Shown here: one piece after another, positions 55,754 to 63,689 of the stretch
Numbering within the stretch: position 1 is the first letter of the stretch
Layout of the letters: every line of letters starts with the position of its first letter
NCBI GenBank assembly: GCA_019359235.1
Contig: JAHHHT010000014.1
Coordinates: 62,001-126,000 of the forward strand
DNA length: 64,000 nucleotides
Direction of reading: 5' to 3'
DNA from: Oscillatoria princeps RMCB-10
GTDB lineage: Bacteria > Cyanobacteriota > Cyanobacteriia > Cyanobacteriales > Oscillatoriaceae
The notes under the pieces: generated by a model
What the model was told of the DNA's origin: nothing
What the model saw: only the letters and a program-made list of their open reading frames with translations
Databases searched by the model: none
Translations under genes and position numbers: made by a program

Positions 55754-55918
55754 GGTGTCAGGTGCTAAGTGTTGGGTGGCAGGTGTTAGGTGTGGGTGTC
55801 GCGTGTCCCTCTTATCCTGAAACCCCTCCCCTCTCATACCCTGGTGTTAGCTGTTAGGTGGTAGACTGTGCCACCTGCCACCTCTTCCCCCAACCCCCAA
55901 CCCCCAACCCCTGAAACC

Positions 55919-55956
55919 TCTATCCTTAACCCCTAACCCCTAACCCCTAACCCCTA
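55919..55956. repeat. Heptanucleotide tandem repeat (CCCCTAA)n overlapping the yraN stop
   Basis: Five CCCCTAA heptamers, preceded by CCCCCAA words from 55888, end exactly at the 3' end of yraN. The yraN stop (TAG on the minus strand, 55947-55949) is formed by the repeat, as at queA. Confidence 0.9.
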
Positions 55957-56471
55957 GCAAATGCTGACTCGATGTAGTCTTGCAGGGTGAGTTGGTATTG
56001 TCCCCGGAAGACCGGCTGTCCGAGTCTGACCGGCACGGGTGAGGGGGGGACACCAGGTGGGGTGCCGGTGCTCCCTCCAGACGGCTGCTCCCGGCACCTG
56101 ACGGTGGCGACATCAAACCGGCACGGGAGCTCTGCTAAATCCGGGCGGTTGGCCAAAAACACCTCTGCCGCTTTGTAAAGTTTTTCCTGCTTGTGCGGCG
56201 TAATGGCCAGCAGACCGCCGGCATCCCAGTTCCCCCGCCGGCGAGTTTTGACTTCTACAAAGGCTAGGGTTGCAGACCCCTGCCGGTGGCCAGATGCCGC
56301 CGGCTGCCGGTGGGCAATGATGTCTATCTCTCCCCACCTGCAGCGCCAGCGCCGGTGGAGAATCTCCCACCCTTGCTGCTGCAACCACTCAGCAACTAAG
56401 TCTTCTCCGGATGCGCCTCTGTCAGGGGTGCGGTTCCCACCGGCATGCGGTGGCGTTCGTGAGTCAGGCAT
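55947..56471 (-). CDS. YraN/UPF0102-family nuclease-like protein
   Basis: This small protein has an endonuclease-like PD-(D/E)xK fold: GEDLVAEWLQQQGWEILHRR, the acidic motif WGEIDIIA, the FVEVKTRR strand and the helix ITPHKQEKLYKAAEVFL. Family members are thought to bind or cut DNA; the exact role is unknown. At 174 residues it exceeds the usual 115-130, with Pro/Gly-rich inserts before and after the last strand (SGGSTGTPPGVPPSPVP) and a tail RG plus stop supplied by the heptamer repeat. The start is ATG at 56471. Confidence 0.88.
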   Translation of the reverse strand: MPDSRTPPHAGGNRTPDRGASGEDLVAEWLQQQGWEILHRRWRCRWGEIDIIAHRQPAASGHRQGSATLAFVEVKTRRRGNWDAGGLLAITPHKQEKLYKAAEVFLANRPDLAELPCRFDVATVRCREQPSGGSTGTPPGVPPSPVPVRLGQPVFRGQYQLTLQDYIESAFARG

Positions 56472-56611
56472 GGGGGCAATTCAGAAATGTTGCGTCAGCT
56501 GGTACTATTACCACATAGCACGCACTGCTAGAGGGCGCAACTCCCCCACTAGCTGTTGACTTTATGGCGTTTTTTTGCTAAAGAAACGGTTGCCAGTTGA
56601 AATCAATCAGA

Positions 56612-57121
56612 ATGAATTATCGATTTCGTAAGCGTATTCCAGCTATCCTATTCAGTGCAGTCTTCTGGGCTGTGGCTTGTCTGACAGCTATTGGCTTCCA
56701 GGCAACCCCTGCCTTCGCTTCCGACTACAACAAACAAACACTGATCAACGTCGATTTCTCCGGTCAAGATTTGACAGATTCCAGCTTTACAAAAGCGAAT
56801 CTTCGCGGCAGCAATTTCAGCCACGCCAACCTGCAGGGGGTTAGTTTTTTCGGTGCCAACCTCCTGGGGGCGACTTTTGAGGACGCTGACATGCGGAACG
56901 CGACTTTGGACACGGCACGCTTTAGCAAAGCGAATTTAACTAACGCTATTCTTGAGGGTTCTTTCGCCTTCAATACCAAGTTTGACGGCTCCATAATTGA
57001 CGGCGCTGATTTTACGGATGTGCTGCTGCGAAAGGACGTCCAGAAACAGCTTTGCCAGGTGGCCAAAGGCACCAATCCCGTCACCAGTCGCGACACTCGC
57101 GAAACCCTGGAGTGCGATTAG
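56612..57121 (+). CDS. Exported pentapeptide repeat protein
   Basis: A signal peptide (RFRKRIPAILFSAVFWAVACL, ending near PAFASD) is followed by about fifteen pentapeptide units of the A(D/N)Lxx type (FTKANLRGSNFSHANLQGVS, LLGATFEDADMRNATL), which form a right-handed quadrilateral beta-helix, and a C-terminal helix with two cysteines (KQLCQVAKGT, LECD). Similar cyanobacterial proteins are found in the thylakoid lumen or periplasm; no enzyme activity is known. The ATG at 56612 is preferred to the TTG at 56597. A GAAACC hairpin lies 87 bp past the stop. Confidence 0.9.
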   Translation: MNYRFRKRIPAILFSAVFWAVACLTAIGFQATPAFASDYNKQTLINVDFSGQDLTDSSFTKANLRGSNFSHANLQGVSFFGANLLGATFEDADMRNATLDTARFSKANLTNAILEGSFAFNTKFDGSIIDGADFTDVLLRKDVQKQLCQVAKGTNPVTSRDTRETLECD

Positions 57122-57208
57122 CTGAGATAAAATCCCCTTGTGCGATTTGCGTGCTGCCCCGCCCGCCGGCGGCTTAAACAAATTGATTAAACGGATAAAC
57201 GAAGGTCT

Positions 57209-57242
57209 AGAAAACCCGGTTTCTTTAAGAAACCGGGTTTTT
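57209..57242. terminator. GAAACC hairpin between convergent genes
   Basis: The arms AGAAAACCCGGTTTCTTT and AAGAAACCGGGTTTTT form a stem with T-rich ends between the pentapeptide gene and dnaG, which converge. It is a good candidate for a bidirectional terminator. Confidence 0.65.
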
Positions 57243-57400
57243 GGCAAACTGCGCTCTCACTTTTAATTTCGCTAAAAACAATTACGTTTATATAATTATA
57301 TTACATTCTCTCCGGCTCCAGGCAAGATAGATCTCGTCTTGACAAGAGGCGAGCGAGAGTCCCTGCAACCGCAAAGATTGGGATGCCACCGGCAGCGCTG

Positions 57401-59413
57401 TCAGCTACTTCCCACCCAAGGCAGTTGAACCAAATCGGAGAAGGTGGTGTGGCGCTGCCGGTCTAATTCCCAGATGCGGACTTTTTCGGCGCGGAATTGC
57501 TCTTGGTAAGACTCAGCCAGTTCGGGGTTGGCTGTCGGGTCTGTTTGCAGCAACTGCTGCATAAAATAACGATAGCGTTTCTCGCACATCACCCGCTCCA
57601 TGCAAGCCGCTGCCCCTCGAATGGCCAGGGGTTGCCGCAAGATGTCGTGCTTGGTTTTCTCCTCCAGATAAAACAGGTGAGACACAAACGCCATCTCCTT
57701 GGGGAACTGCACATACCCGTCTTGCAGTGCTGAAATCAGCTGGCCCGGATCGGCAACAGACGGTTGCAATTCTAAGATTTGCCGCCACAAGAACCGGTGG
57801 TGGGAGAGGCTAAATTGCAAATTGCGCTCCTCTAAGGCGTCTTTTACTGCTTGCCGGTGTTCGGGGGAGTGGAGGTAAATGCGCAGCAGTAACGCCTCGG
57901 CTTGTTCCAAAAGATTGCGCTCTGCAGAAACCGGCAGTGCTTTGTCAGAAGTATTGCTAGGCTTACTTTGTCGGCGCGGCAAATTGCGCTTATTTAACTT
58001 CAGCCGGTTGGCGACAATCAGGGGAACCTGCAAAGAATCGTTCTGGAGCAGGAGTTTTTCCCAGTGACGGACAATTTGGTCGAGGAGATTGTTTTCTAGC
58101 AGTGACACTCGTTGGGAATCTCTCAGGCTGAGGTGTTCCGCACACTGGTGGGTGTAGTGGGTGAGGTTGTCGCTGGTGATGTTGCTGAGCAATTTTACCA
58201 TTGCCTGAGCGACTTGCCCAAACTGATCCGCCTGTTTCAGGTCTTTTCCCACCAAGAGTTGCTCAATCTGCCAGTCGAGCCACAAAGGAGCGGTGGCGAG
58301 CAACTGCCGGTAGGGCTCTGGCGAGCCGCTATTCTTAAGGAATTCATCGGCATCTTTGCCGTCGGGAATGTTGAGAACCCGCAGCTGGACTTGGCCTGTG
58401 TGGGCGAGACCGGCAATTTCGCCGATAGCTCGTTCTGCTGCTGCGGTGCCGGCTCTGTCAGCGTCAAAATTGAGGACAATTTGTTTTGATTCAGTGTGGC
58501 GCAACAACTGGCGCACTTGGTTCAAGCTGAGAGCTGTGCCGAGGGAGGCGACGGCGTTGGTGATGCCGGCAGCGTGGAGGGCGATGGCGTCAAAATATCC
58601 CTCCACTACCACAGCTTGGTCTTGTTTAGCAATAGCAGTTTTAGCTTTGTCCAGGGCAAAAAGAGTTTTGCCTTTGTCAAATAATTCAGTTTCCGGGGAG
58701 TTGAGATATTTGGGCTGCTCGTCGGTGAGGGTTCTGCCGCCGAAGCCAATCACCCGCCCTTGGATGTCGTGAATGGGGATGATCAGCCGGTCGCGGAACC
58801 GGTCATAGAAGCCGTCTCCCGATTTCCGGGGCGCAATCAGCCCAGCTTGCTCCACCAGATGCACCGGCTGGCGCTTGTACTCCACCAAGTAGCGATAGAG
58901 CACCTCCCACCCTGCCGGTGCGTAACCCAGTTGGAACTGCTCGATGGTTTCCGCGCTCAGGTGGCGGTGGGATTGCAGGTATTCCAGAGCCTGCTGCCCT
59001 CCGGACTCGTGCAGGGCGTGCCGGTAAAAACTCGCCGCTACAGCCAGAATCTCATAGAGCTGCTCTCGCACAGACAGCAGGCGCTGCAATTCTTGCCGCT
59101 TTTCTGGCTCTTGGGCCCGCACCGGCACCCCGTAGCGTTTGGCCAAATCCAGCACCGCCTCAGTGAAGGAGCGCTTCTCGAATTGCATCAGAAAGCTAAT
59201 CGCATTCCCGCCGGCACTGCAGCCAAAGCAGTAGTACATCTGCTTGCTGGGGCTGACGGTGAAGCTGGGGGATTTTTCGTTGTGGAAGGGGCACAAGCCC
59301 ACGAAGTCTTTGCCCCGCCTCTTGAGGACGACGCGCTCCGAGATGACATCGTAGATGTCAGCTCGTTGCTTTACTTCCTCAATGGTGTCGCGATGCAAGC
59401 TGGGAACGTCCAT
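57401..59413 (-). CDS. dnaG: DNA primase
   Basis: DnaG synthesises RNA primers at the replication fork together with DnaB helicase. The 670-residue protein has the CHC2 zinc finger (GLCPFHNEKSPSF, YYCFGCSAGGNAISF), the catalytic TOPRIM domain (AVVVEGYFDAIALH, VLNFDADRAGTAAAERA, DGKDADEFL) and a C-terminal helicase-binding region ending near LVQLPW. Length and motifs are normal and no repeat insert is seen. The start is ATG at 59413. It is transcribed alone on the minus strand. Confidence 0.97.
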   Translation of the reverse strand: MDVPSLHRDTIEEVKQRADIYDVISERVVLKRRGKDFVGLCPFHNEKSPSFTVSPSKQMYYCFGCSAGGNAISFLMQFEKRSFTEAVLDLAKRYGVPVRAQEPEKRQELQRLLSVREQLYEILAVAASFYRHALHESGGQQALEYLQSHRHLSAETIEQFQLGYAPAGWEVLYRYLVEYKRQPVHLVEQAGLIAPRKSGDGFYDRFRDRLIIPIHDIQGRVIGFGGRTLTDEQPKYLNSPETELFDKGKTLFALDKAKTAIAKQDQAVVVEGYFDAIALHAAGITNAVASLGTALSLNQVRQLLRHTESKQIVLNFDADRAGTAAAERAIGEIAGLAHTGQVQLRVLNIPDGKDADEFLKNSGSPEPYRQLLATAPLWLDWQIEQLLVGKDLKQADQFGQVAQAMVKLLSNITSDNLTHYTHQCAEHLSLRDSQRVSLLENNLLDQIVRHWEKLLLQNDSLQVPLIVANRLKLNKRNLPRRQSKPSNTSDKALPVSAERNLLEQAEALLLRIYLHSPEHRQAVKDALEERNLQFSLSHHRFLWRQILELQPSVADPGQLISALQDGYVQFPKEMAFVSHLFYLEEKTKHDILRQPLAIRGAAACMERVMCEKRYRYFMQQLLQTDPTANPELAESYQEQFRAEKVRIWELDRQRHTTFSDLVQLPWVGSS

Positions 59414-59684
59414 CAGCCCTCTTTTTGAGTCGCACGGAAAGCGCCTAGGTGGAGATAATTAAGCATAACATGCCGGCGGCCCGTTTGTAGTTGGGCTTTA
59501 GCCCCCGTTTGTAGTTGGGCTTTAGCCCCACAGAACCGGCCAGAAACCCGGTTTCTTTAAGAAACCCGGTTTCTTAATGTTTCTTGATCTTCCGTTTATT
59601 TTTGCCGGCTTACTTATCAGATCAAATCCAATCCCTTGTCCGTCATTCATTTTGCCTCTCCCCTCTTCCCTGAATAGCGATCTG
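59414..59684. repeat. Repeat cluster between dnaG and the signalling cluster
   Basis: Two tandem 24-bp units with core CCCGTTTGTAGTTGGGCTTT run over 59480-59529. They are followed by two directly repeated GAAACC 15-mers (59542-59556 and 59560-59574). This is the only clear case where the two 15-mers have the same rather than inverted sequence, though each is itself nearly palindromic. Confidence 0.75.
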
Positions 59685-60326
59685 CTAATAGCCAATCGCT
59701 ATGCGAGCTGGCTTGGCAATATTTGCCCAGGTTTCGATAGCCTTAATCAAGCAGTGAAGAGAGGGAACGCCCAACACCACCACAACATACCCGCTCACCC
59801 AGTTCTCATGCAGGTGCAAAGAGGTGCGCACCAGCAGCGCATAGCGCAATTCGCTCTTGCCAGCCACCAGGGAATGAACCAGCACATTCAGCTTTTGGAG
59901 ATTTAAAAGCGGCACTGAAAACACGACTTGGGTGTCCAGAAGATTGCCTAACATAGTCAGGCAGGCATTCAGCAATATATTCCCGACCTCGGTGAGCATT
60001 TCATAGGCAGAAATGTTCAGAAAAGGCGTCTCCAGGTTCTGCTTTTGGGCCAGGAGATTCATGAGCATAGCGGCGCTTTCATAGTTGAGAAGCAACAGCG
60101 CGTTCCCCGACATAGAGCCTTTGAAAATCTGGCTCACAGTCGCAACTTCGCCCTCCTCAACACTGGAGAGAACGGCAGGTAATCCACTGAGAGAATGCAC
60201 GGAAATCGCGGACAGTTCAAGCCGCACGCCGTCGCCTGTCAGTTCTGACAGCGAGACTGCGCAGCGCGAGAAAGCCATATTAATAAACTCAGTCAATGCG
60301 TCTTTTTGCCGCTCTGTCAATAGCAT
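59685..60326 (-). CDS. CheC-like protein
   Basis: The 213-residue protein has two related helices of the CheC/CheX/FliY type: LTEFINMAFSRCAVSLSELT at the N-terminus and ML-TEVGNILLNACLTMLGNL in the middle. The second keeps the Glu-x3-Asn phosphatase pair (E and N of EVGN..LLN); the first is weaker. The family removes phosphate from CheY-type receivers. No CheA or methyl-accepting protein gene is nearby, so it may act on the receivers encoded in this cluster. It is the last gene of the cluster, 92 bp after the hybrid kinase gene. Confidence 0.75.
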   Translation of the reverse strand: MLLTERQKDALTEFINMAFSRCAVSLSELTGDGVRLELSAISVHSLSGLPAVLSSVEEGEVATVSQIFKGSMSGNALLLLNYESAAMLMNLLAQKQNLETPFLNISAYEMLTEVGNILLNACLTMLGNLLDTQVVFSVPLLNLQKLNVLVHSLVAGKSELRYALLVRTSLHLHENWVSGYVVVVLGVPSLHCLIKAIETWANIAKPARIAIGY

Positions 60327-60418
60327 TATTACCTCTTTATACCACCGCGTTTAGATAGTGTGCGGAAGAGCGAAAAACTTGGCAATCAAGTCAGGCGCTG
60401 CGCCGTGAGCCGTTCTTT

Positions 60419-62587
60419 TTAGCGAGTGAAAAACTCAGCCTTTCCAGAACCACCGGCAAGGGAAGCCACCACCGCAACCAAGTCCTCTGGCTCCACCGGC
60501 TTGGGGACATGGGACTGGTAACCCGCCAAAAGAGCCTGCCGGCGGTCTTCTTCTTTAGCGTAAGCCGTGAGCGCCACAGCGGGAAGAAGCCTGTTTTGCC
60601 CCGCTTCTAGGGCCCTGACTTGGCGAATCAGCATGTAGCCGTCCTCTCCGGGCATGCCAATGTCGCTGACCAGCACGTCCGGATGGAAGCTTTGCAGCGC
60701 TTCCAGAGCAACACCGGCTCCCGAGACTGCCACCACCCTAGCGCCGGCATGTTTGAGGACAAAGCCGATCAGCTCCCGCGTGTCGGGATCGTCATCCACG
60801 ACAAGCACCCGCGTACCGCCCAAGACTGCGCCCTGATTCACGCTCGCCTCGCTCTCCCCCTCAAGCTCAAGCTGCGATAAATTGTTATCCCTGAGATTAG
60901 CAGTCGCGGGCGCAAAGGGAAGCCGCACCGTGAATGTTGCCCCCTTTCCTTTTCCCTCACTGGCTGCTGTGACGGTTCCGCCGTGCAGTTCTACCAGGGT
61001 GCGCGCGATTTCCAGCCCCAGTCCGAGCCCGCCGTAGGCTCTGGTGGTGGTGCTGTCAGCCTGGCGGAAGCGCTCGAAAACGTGGGGGAGAAACTCAGGA
61101 GCGATGCCGGTGCCGGTGTCGCTAATCTGAATTTGGGCAAAGGGCGTTGGGGGCTGGGCGTGGGGCATCTGGGATGAAGCGCCTGGCATGAAGCATTGGG
61201 GATTTTCCTCACTCCCATGCGCCACCTCCGATGCCCGATGCCCCACGCCCCATGCCCCATGCCCCATTCCGACTGAAAGCCGAATCTCAACCCGCCCTTT
61301 TTCCGGTGTGAACTTGACGGCGTTAGAGAGCAGATTCCAAAAAATTTGCTGCAACCGGTCTGAGTCTCCCAAAACGTGACAGGCGGAGGACTCAATTGCC
61401 GTTTCAATCTGAATGCCCTTATCCTTAGCCGCTGGATTGATGTCCTCAACCACCGCCTGAATCACAGGAATCAGGTCAACCTGGCGAGTGTTCAGGCGGA
61501 TTTTCCCGCGAATAATCCGCGACACGTCCAGAATGTCATCGATGATTTTGACCTGAGCCTTGGCGTTGCGCTCAATGCTCTCCATTGCCTTTTTGACAGT
61601 AGTTTCGTTCAACCTCTGGGTGCGGATTAGCTGAGCCCATCCGAGCATGGAATTCAAAGGCGTGCGCAGTTCGTGGGAGACCACCGCTATAAACTCGTCT
61701 TTCATGCGGTTTGCTTGCGCCAATTCCCCGGCCTGCTGTCGCAGCCGTTCCTCCAACTGCTTGCGCTCGGTGATATCCAGAACAAAGGCAACAAACTGCT
61801 CTCGCACTCCCTCTAAAAGGGCAATCCCAACCAAAACCGAAACGCGACTGCCATCTGGGCGAGAGAATTCCTTCTCGTAGGGATTGCAAGCGCCAGAAGC
61901 TTTAACCTGCTCAATGGCTCGCTCGTCGAGATGGCGGTATTTTTCTGGCGTCATGTCTGTCCAGCGAACTTTTCCCGCCACAAAATCCTGCCGGTCGTAC
62001 CCGCCTATTTGCAGAAAAGCGTCGTTGGCTTCATGGAGGTTGCCCTTAAAATCTGCTAGAATAATACCGATGATATTGGATTCGACTAAGCGCCGGACTC
62101 GCGCTTCGCTCTCCCGCAAGGCTTTTTCCGCCTCCTGGCGCACCCTCACTTCTTCCAAAGCCTGGTCGCGCATTCTTCTGTAGTTTTCGATGCGGCGCGT
62201 TAAATCTGTAACGTCTTCAATGCTAAAAAGGGCGTAGAAACCGGAGCCGTTCTCGGCGGGAATAGCGGTAACGGTGGTGTGCTGGATTCGCGGCTGTCCG
62301 TCCGGCAGGGATGAGGGAATCACATATTTGTGTAGCTGGGAAGAAAAAATACTGGGCAGCCCCCCTTGAAAAATCTGCTGGAGGCGGCTGGCGTACTTCG
62401 GATCATTCAAGTGTGGGAAATGCGCGAGCAAGCTCCTCCCGAGGATTTGGCTGCGAGGGATTTTTGTCCACTCCTCCAGGCAGGCATTCCAAAACAGGAC
62501 AGTGAAATCTTCCCGGAGAACGCACGAGCCGATGGGGACGCGATCGAGAATTATAAAGCTTTCTTCACCCATTTGCATTGCCTTCAT
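60419..62587 (-). CDS. Hybrid sensor histidine kinase (PAS-PAS-HisKA-HATPase-REC)
   Basis: The 722-residue soluble protein has two PAS domains (about 10-130 and 165-285), HisKA with SHELRTPLN (His304), an ATPase domain (N-box NLLSNAVKFTPEKG, G1 DTGTGIAP, G2 YGGLGLGLEIA) and a C-terminal receiver (VLVVDDDPDTREL, phospho-Asp in LVSDIGMP, Lys in KPVEP). Between the N-box strand and G1, about residues 440-483 are a low-complexity insert (MGHGAWGVGHRASE, then SSQMPHAQPPTP) encoded by GGGGCATGG-type repeat DNA at 61138-61270. It lies 10 bp after one CheC-like gene and 92 bp before another, so it should feed phosphate to the clustered receivers. Confidence 0.93.
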   Translation of the reverse strand: MKAMQMGEESFIILDRVPIGSCVLREDFTVLFWNACLEEWTKIPRSQILGRSLLAHFPHLNDPKYASRLQQIFQGGLPSIFSSQLHKYVIPSSLPDGQPRIQHTTVTAIPAENGSGFYALFSIEDVTDLTRRIENYRRMRDQALEEVRVRQEAEKALRESEARVRRLVESNIIGIILADFKGNLHEANDAFLQIGGYDRQDFVAGKVRWTDMTPEKYRHLDERAIEQVKASGACNPYEKEFSRPDGSRVSVLVGIALLEGVREQFVAFVLDITERKQLEERLRQQAGELAQANRMKDEFIAVVSHELRTPLNSMLGWAQLIRTQRLNETTVKKAMESIERNAKAQVKIIDDILDVSRIIRGKIRLNTRQVDLIPVIQAVVEDINPAAKDKGIQIETAIESSACHVLGDSDRLQQIFWNLLSNAVKFTPEKGRVEIRLSVGMGHGAWGVGHRASEVAHGSEENPQCFMPGASSQMPHAQPPTPFAQIQISDTGTGIAPEFLPHVFERFRQADSTTTRAYGGLGLGLEIARTLVELHGGTVTAASEGKGKGATFTVRLPFAPATANLRDNNLSQLELEGESEASVNQGAVLGGTRVLVVDDDPDTRELIGFVLKHAGARVVAVSGAGVALEALQSFHPDVLVSDIGMPGEDGYMLIRQVRALEAGQNRLLPAVALTAYAKEEDRRQALLAGYQSHVPKPVEPEDLVAVVASLAGGSGKAEFFTR

Positions 62588-62597
62588 GATTTTATCC

Positions 62598-63200
62598 TTA
62601 TCCAGCTTTTTGCGCGATTGCTTTCATAAGGGACTCAAACGACCCCATCTTGAAAAGCACAATGACGTCCCCTTCAATGTGGAGTTCTTCGACTGTAAAG
62701 CGGGCTTGCGCTAACAGAATAGATGAATCGCCATCCAATTCATTCAATCGCCACAAGTTATCGACGGTATCTTCTGTATAGGTAGGAACTGTGTAGTCAA
62801 GGCGCTCGTGCAGGATGTTGCTAATTGACCCCATGACTCCGTTGAGCAGGATATTGCCCACCTCACTCAGCGTACCAATTTTGAGCGAATCGAGTTCGGG
62901 ATCTCCAAGTTCTTCACCCGTGAGGATAGCCACAAGCAGGGAGGCGCTCTCGATGGGAAAGACCAACTGGGCGCTGCCGTAAAACGGACCTCCGAAGCCA
63001 AGCCTCACAGAAGAGATGGTATGGTTGCCCAGCCGGTGTTCCAGTTCGAGCTTCACTTCCAGGGGCGAAAGGATCTTGATATAAGGGATTTGCAGGCGAA
63101 TGGGAAACTGAATCATCTGATTCAGCATGGCGGCGGCTCGACCGACACCGATATTGACGATTTCCTGCAAGGCGTCAACTTGGTCAGCTGTGAGGTTCAT
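62598..63200 (-). CDS. CheC-like protein, second in the cluster
   Basis: The 200-residue protein has both phosphatase helices well preserved: ALQEIVNIGVGRAAAMLNQM (residues 10-30) and TLSEVGNILLNGVMGSISNI (about 110-130), each with the Glu-x2/3-Asn pattern of CheC. The beta-sheet region FGGPFYGSAQLVFPIESASLLVAIL is typical of the family. Its start codon overlaps the stop of the upstream receiver gene (ATGA type, 63197-63200), which strongly suggests that the two products are made together and interact. Confidence 0.85.
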   Translation of the reverse strand: MNLTADQVDALQEIVNIGVGRAAAMLNQMIQFPIRLQIPYIKILSPLEVKLELEHRLGNHTISSVRLGFGGPFYGSAQLVFPIESASLLVAILTGEELGDPELDSLKIGTLSEVGNILLNGVMGSISNILHERLDYTVPTYTEDTVDNLWRLNELDGDSSILLAQARFTVEELHIEGDVIVLFKMGSFESLMKAIAQKAG

Positions 63201-63574
63201 TGGGAGGTCTCCTCTGTCTGTCGCACAGCGAGGGCTACTGCTTTGCAGAGCTCGTCTATATCGAAGGGCTTGTTAATGACTCTCACAGCTCCCATTTGAA
63301 GGCATTGCTGGCGCACGGTTTCCTGAATGTCTGACGTGACTACAATTACGGGAATGCTCGCTCCTTGCTCCTGCAAAGTTTTAAGAACTTCCCAGCCGTT
63401 ACACTCGGGCATGAGGAGATCCAGCAGAATGCAGTCGGGTGCTAGGATGACAGCCTTCTCCAACCCTTCGTACCCATTGCCCGCTTCCAGGGTGGCGTGA
63501 CCATCCGCTTGCAAGGCTTTAGAGAGCGCCCTGCGCGTAAAGCTGGAATCTTCCACAATTAGAACTAACGCCAT
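63197..63574 (-). CDS. Stand-alone CheY-like response regulator
   Basis: This 125-residue single receiver has LVLIVEDSSFTRRAL (acidic pair), phospho-Asp in CILLDLLMPECNG, VIVVTSD and INKPFDIDEL. The order of receiver followed by an overlapping CheC-like gene resembles the pairing of CheY with its phosphatase. No output domain is present. Confidence 0.95.
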   Translation of the reverse strand: MALVLIVEDSSFTRRALSKALQADGHATLEAGNGYEGLEKAVILAPDCILLDLLMPECNGWEVLKTLQEQGASIPVIVVTSDIQETVRQQCLQMGAVRVINKPFDIDELCKAVALAVRQTEETSQ

Positions 63575-63689
63575 TGTGCGGTTCCCCTGATAATTTTTGG
63601 GTCTGTCAGTTCTGGCACACTCATGTTCATTCTGAACATTTTTCGCTCTCTATATCCGTTCCCTTCCGCCGGAAGGTGCAGCGTGCAGA

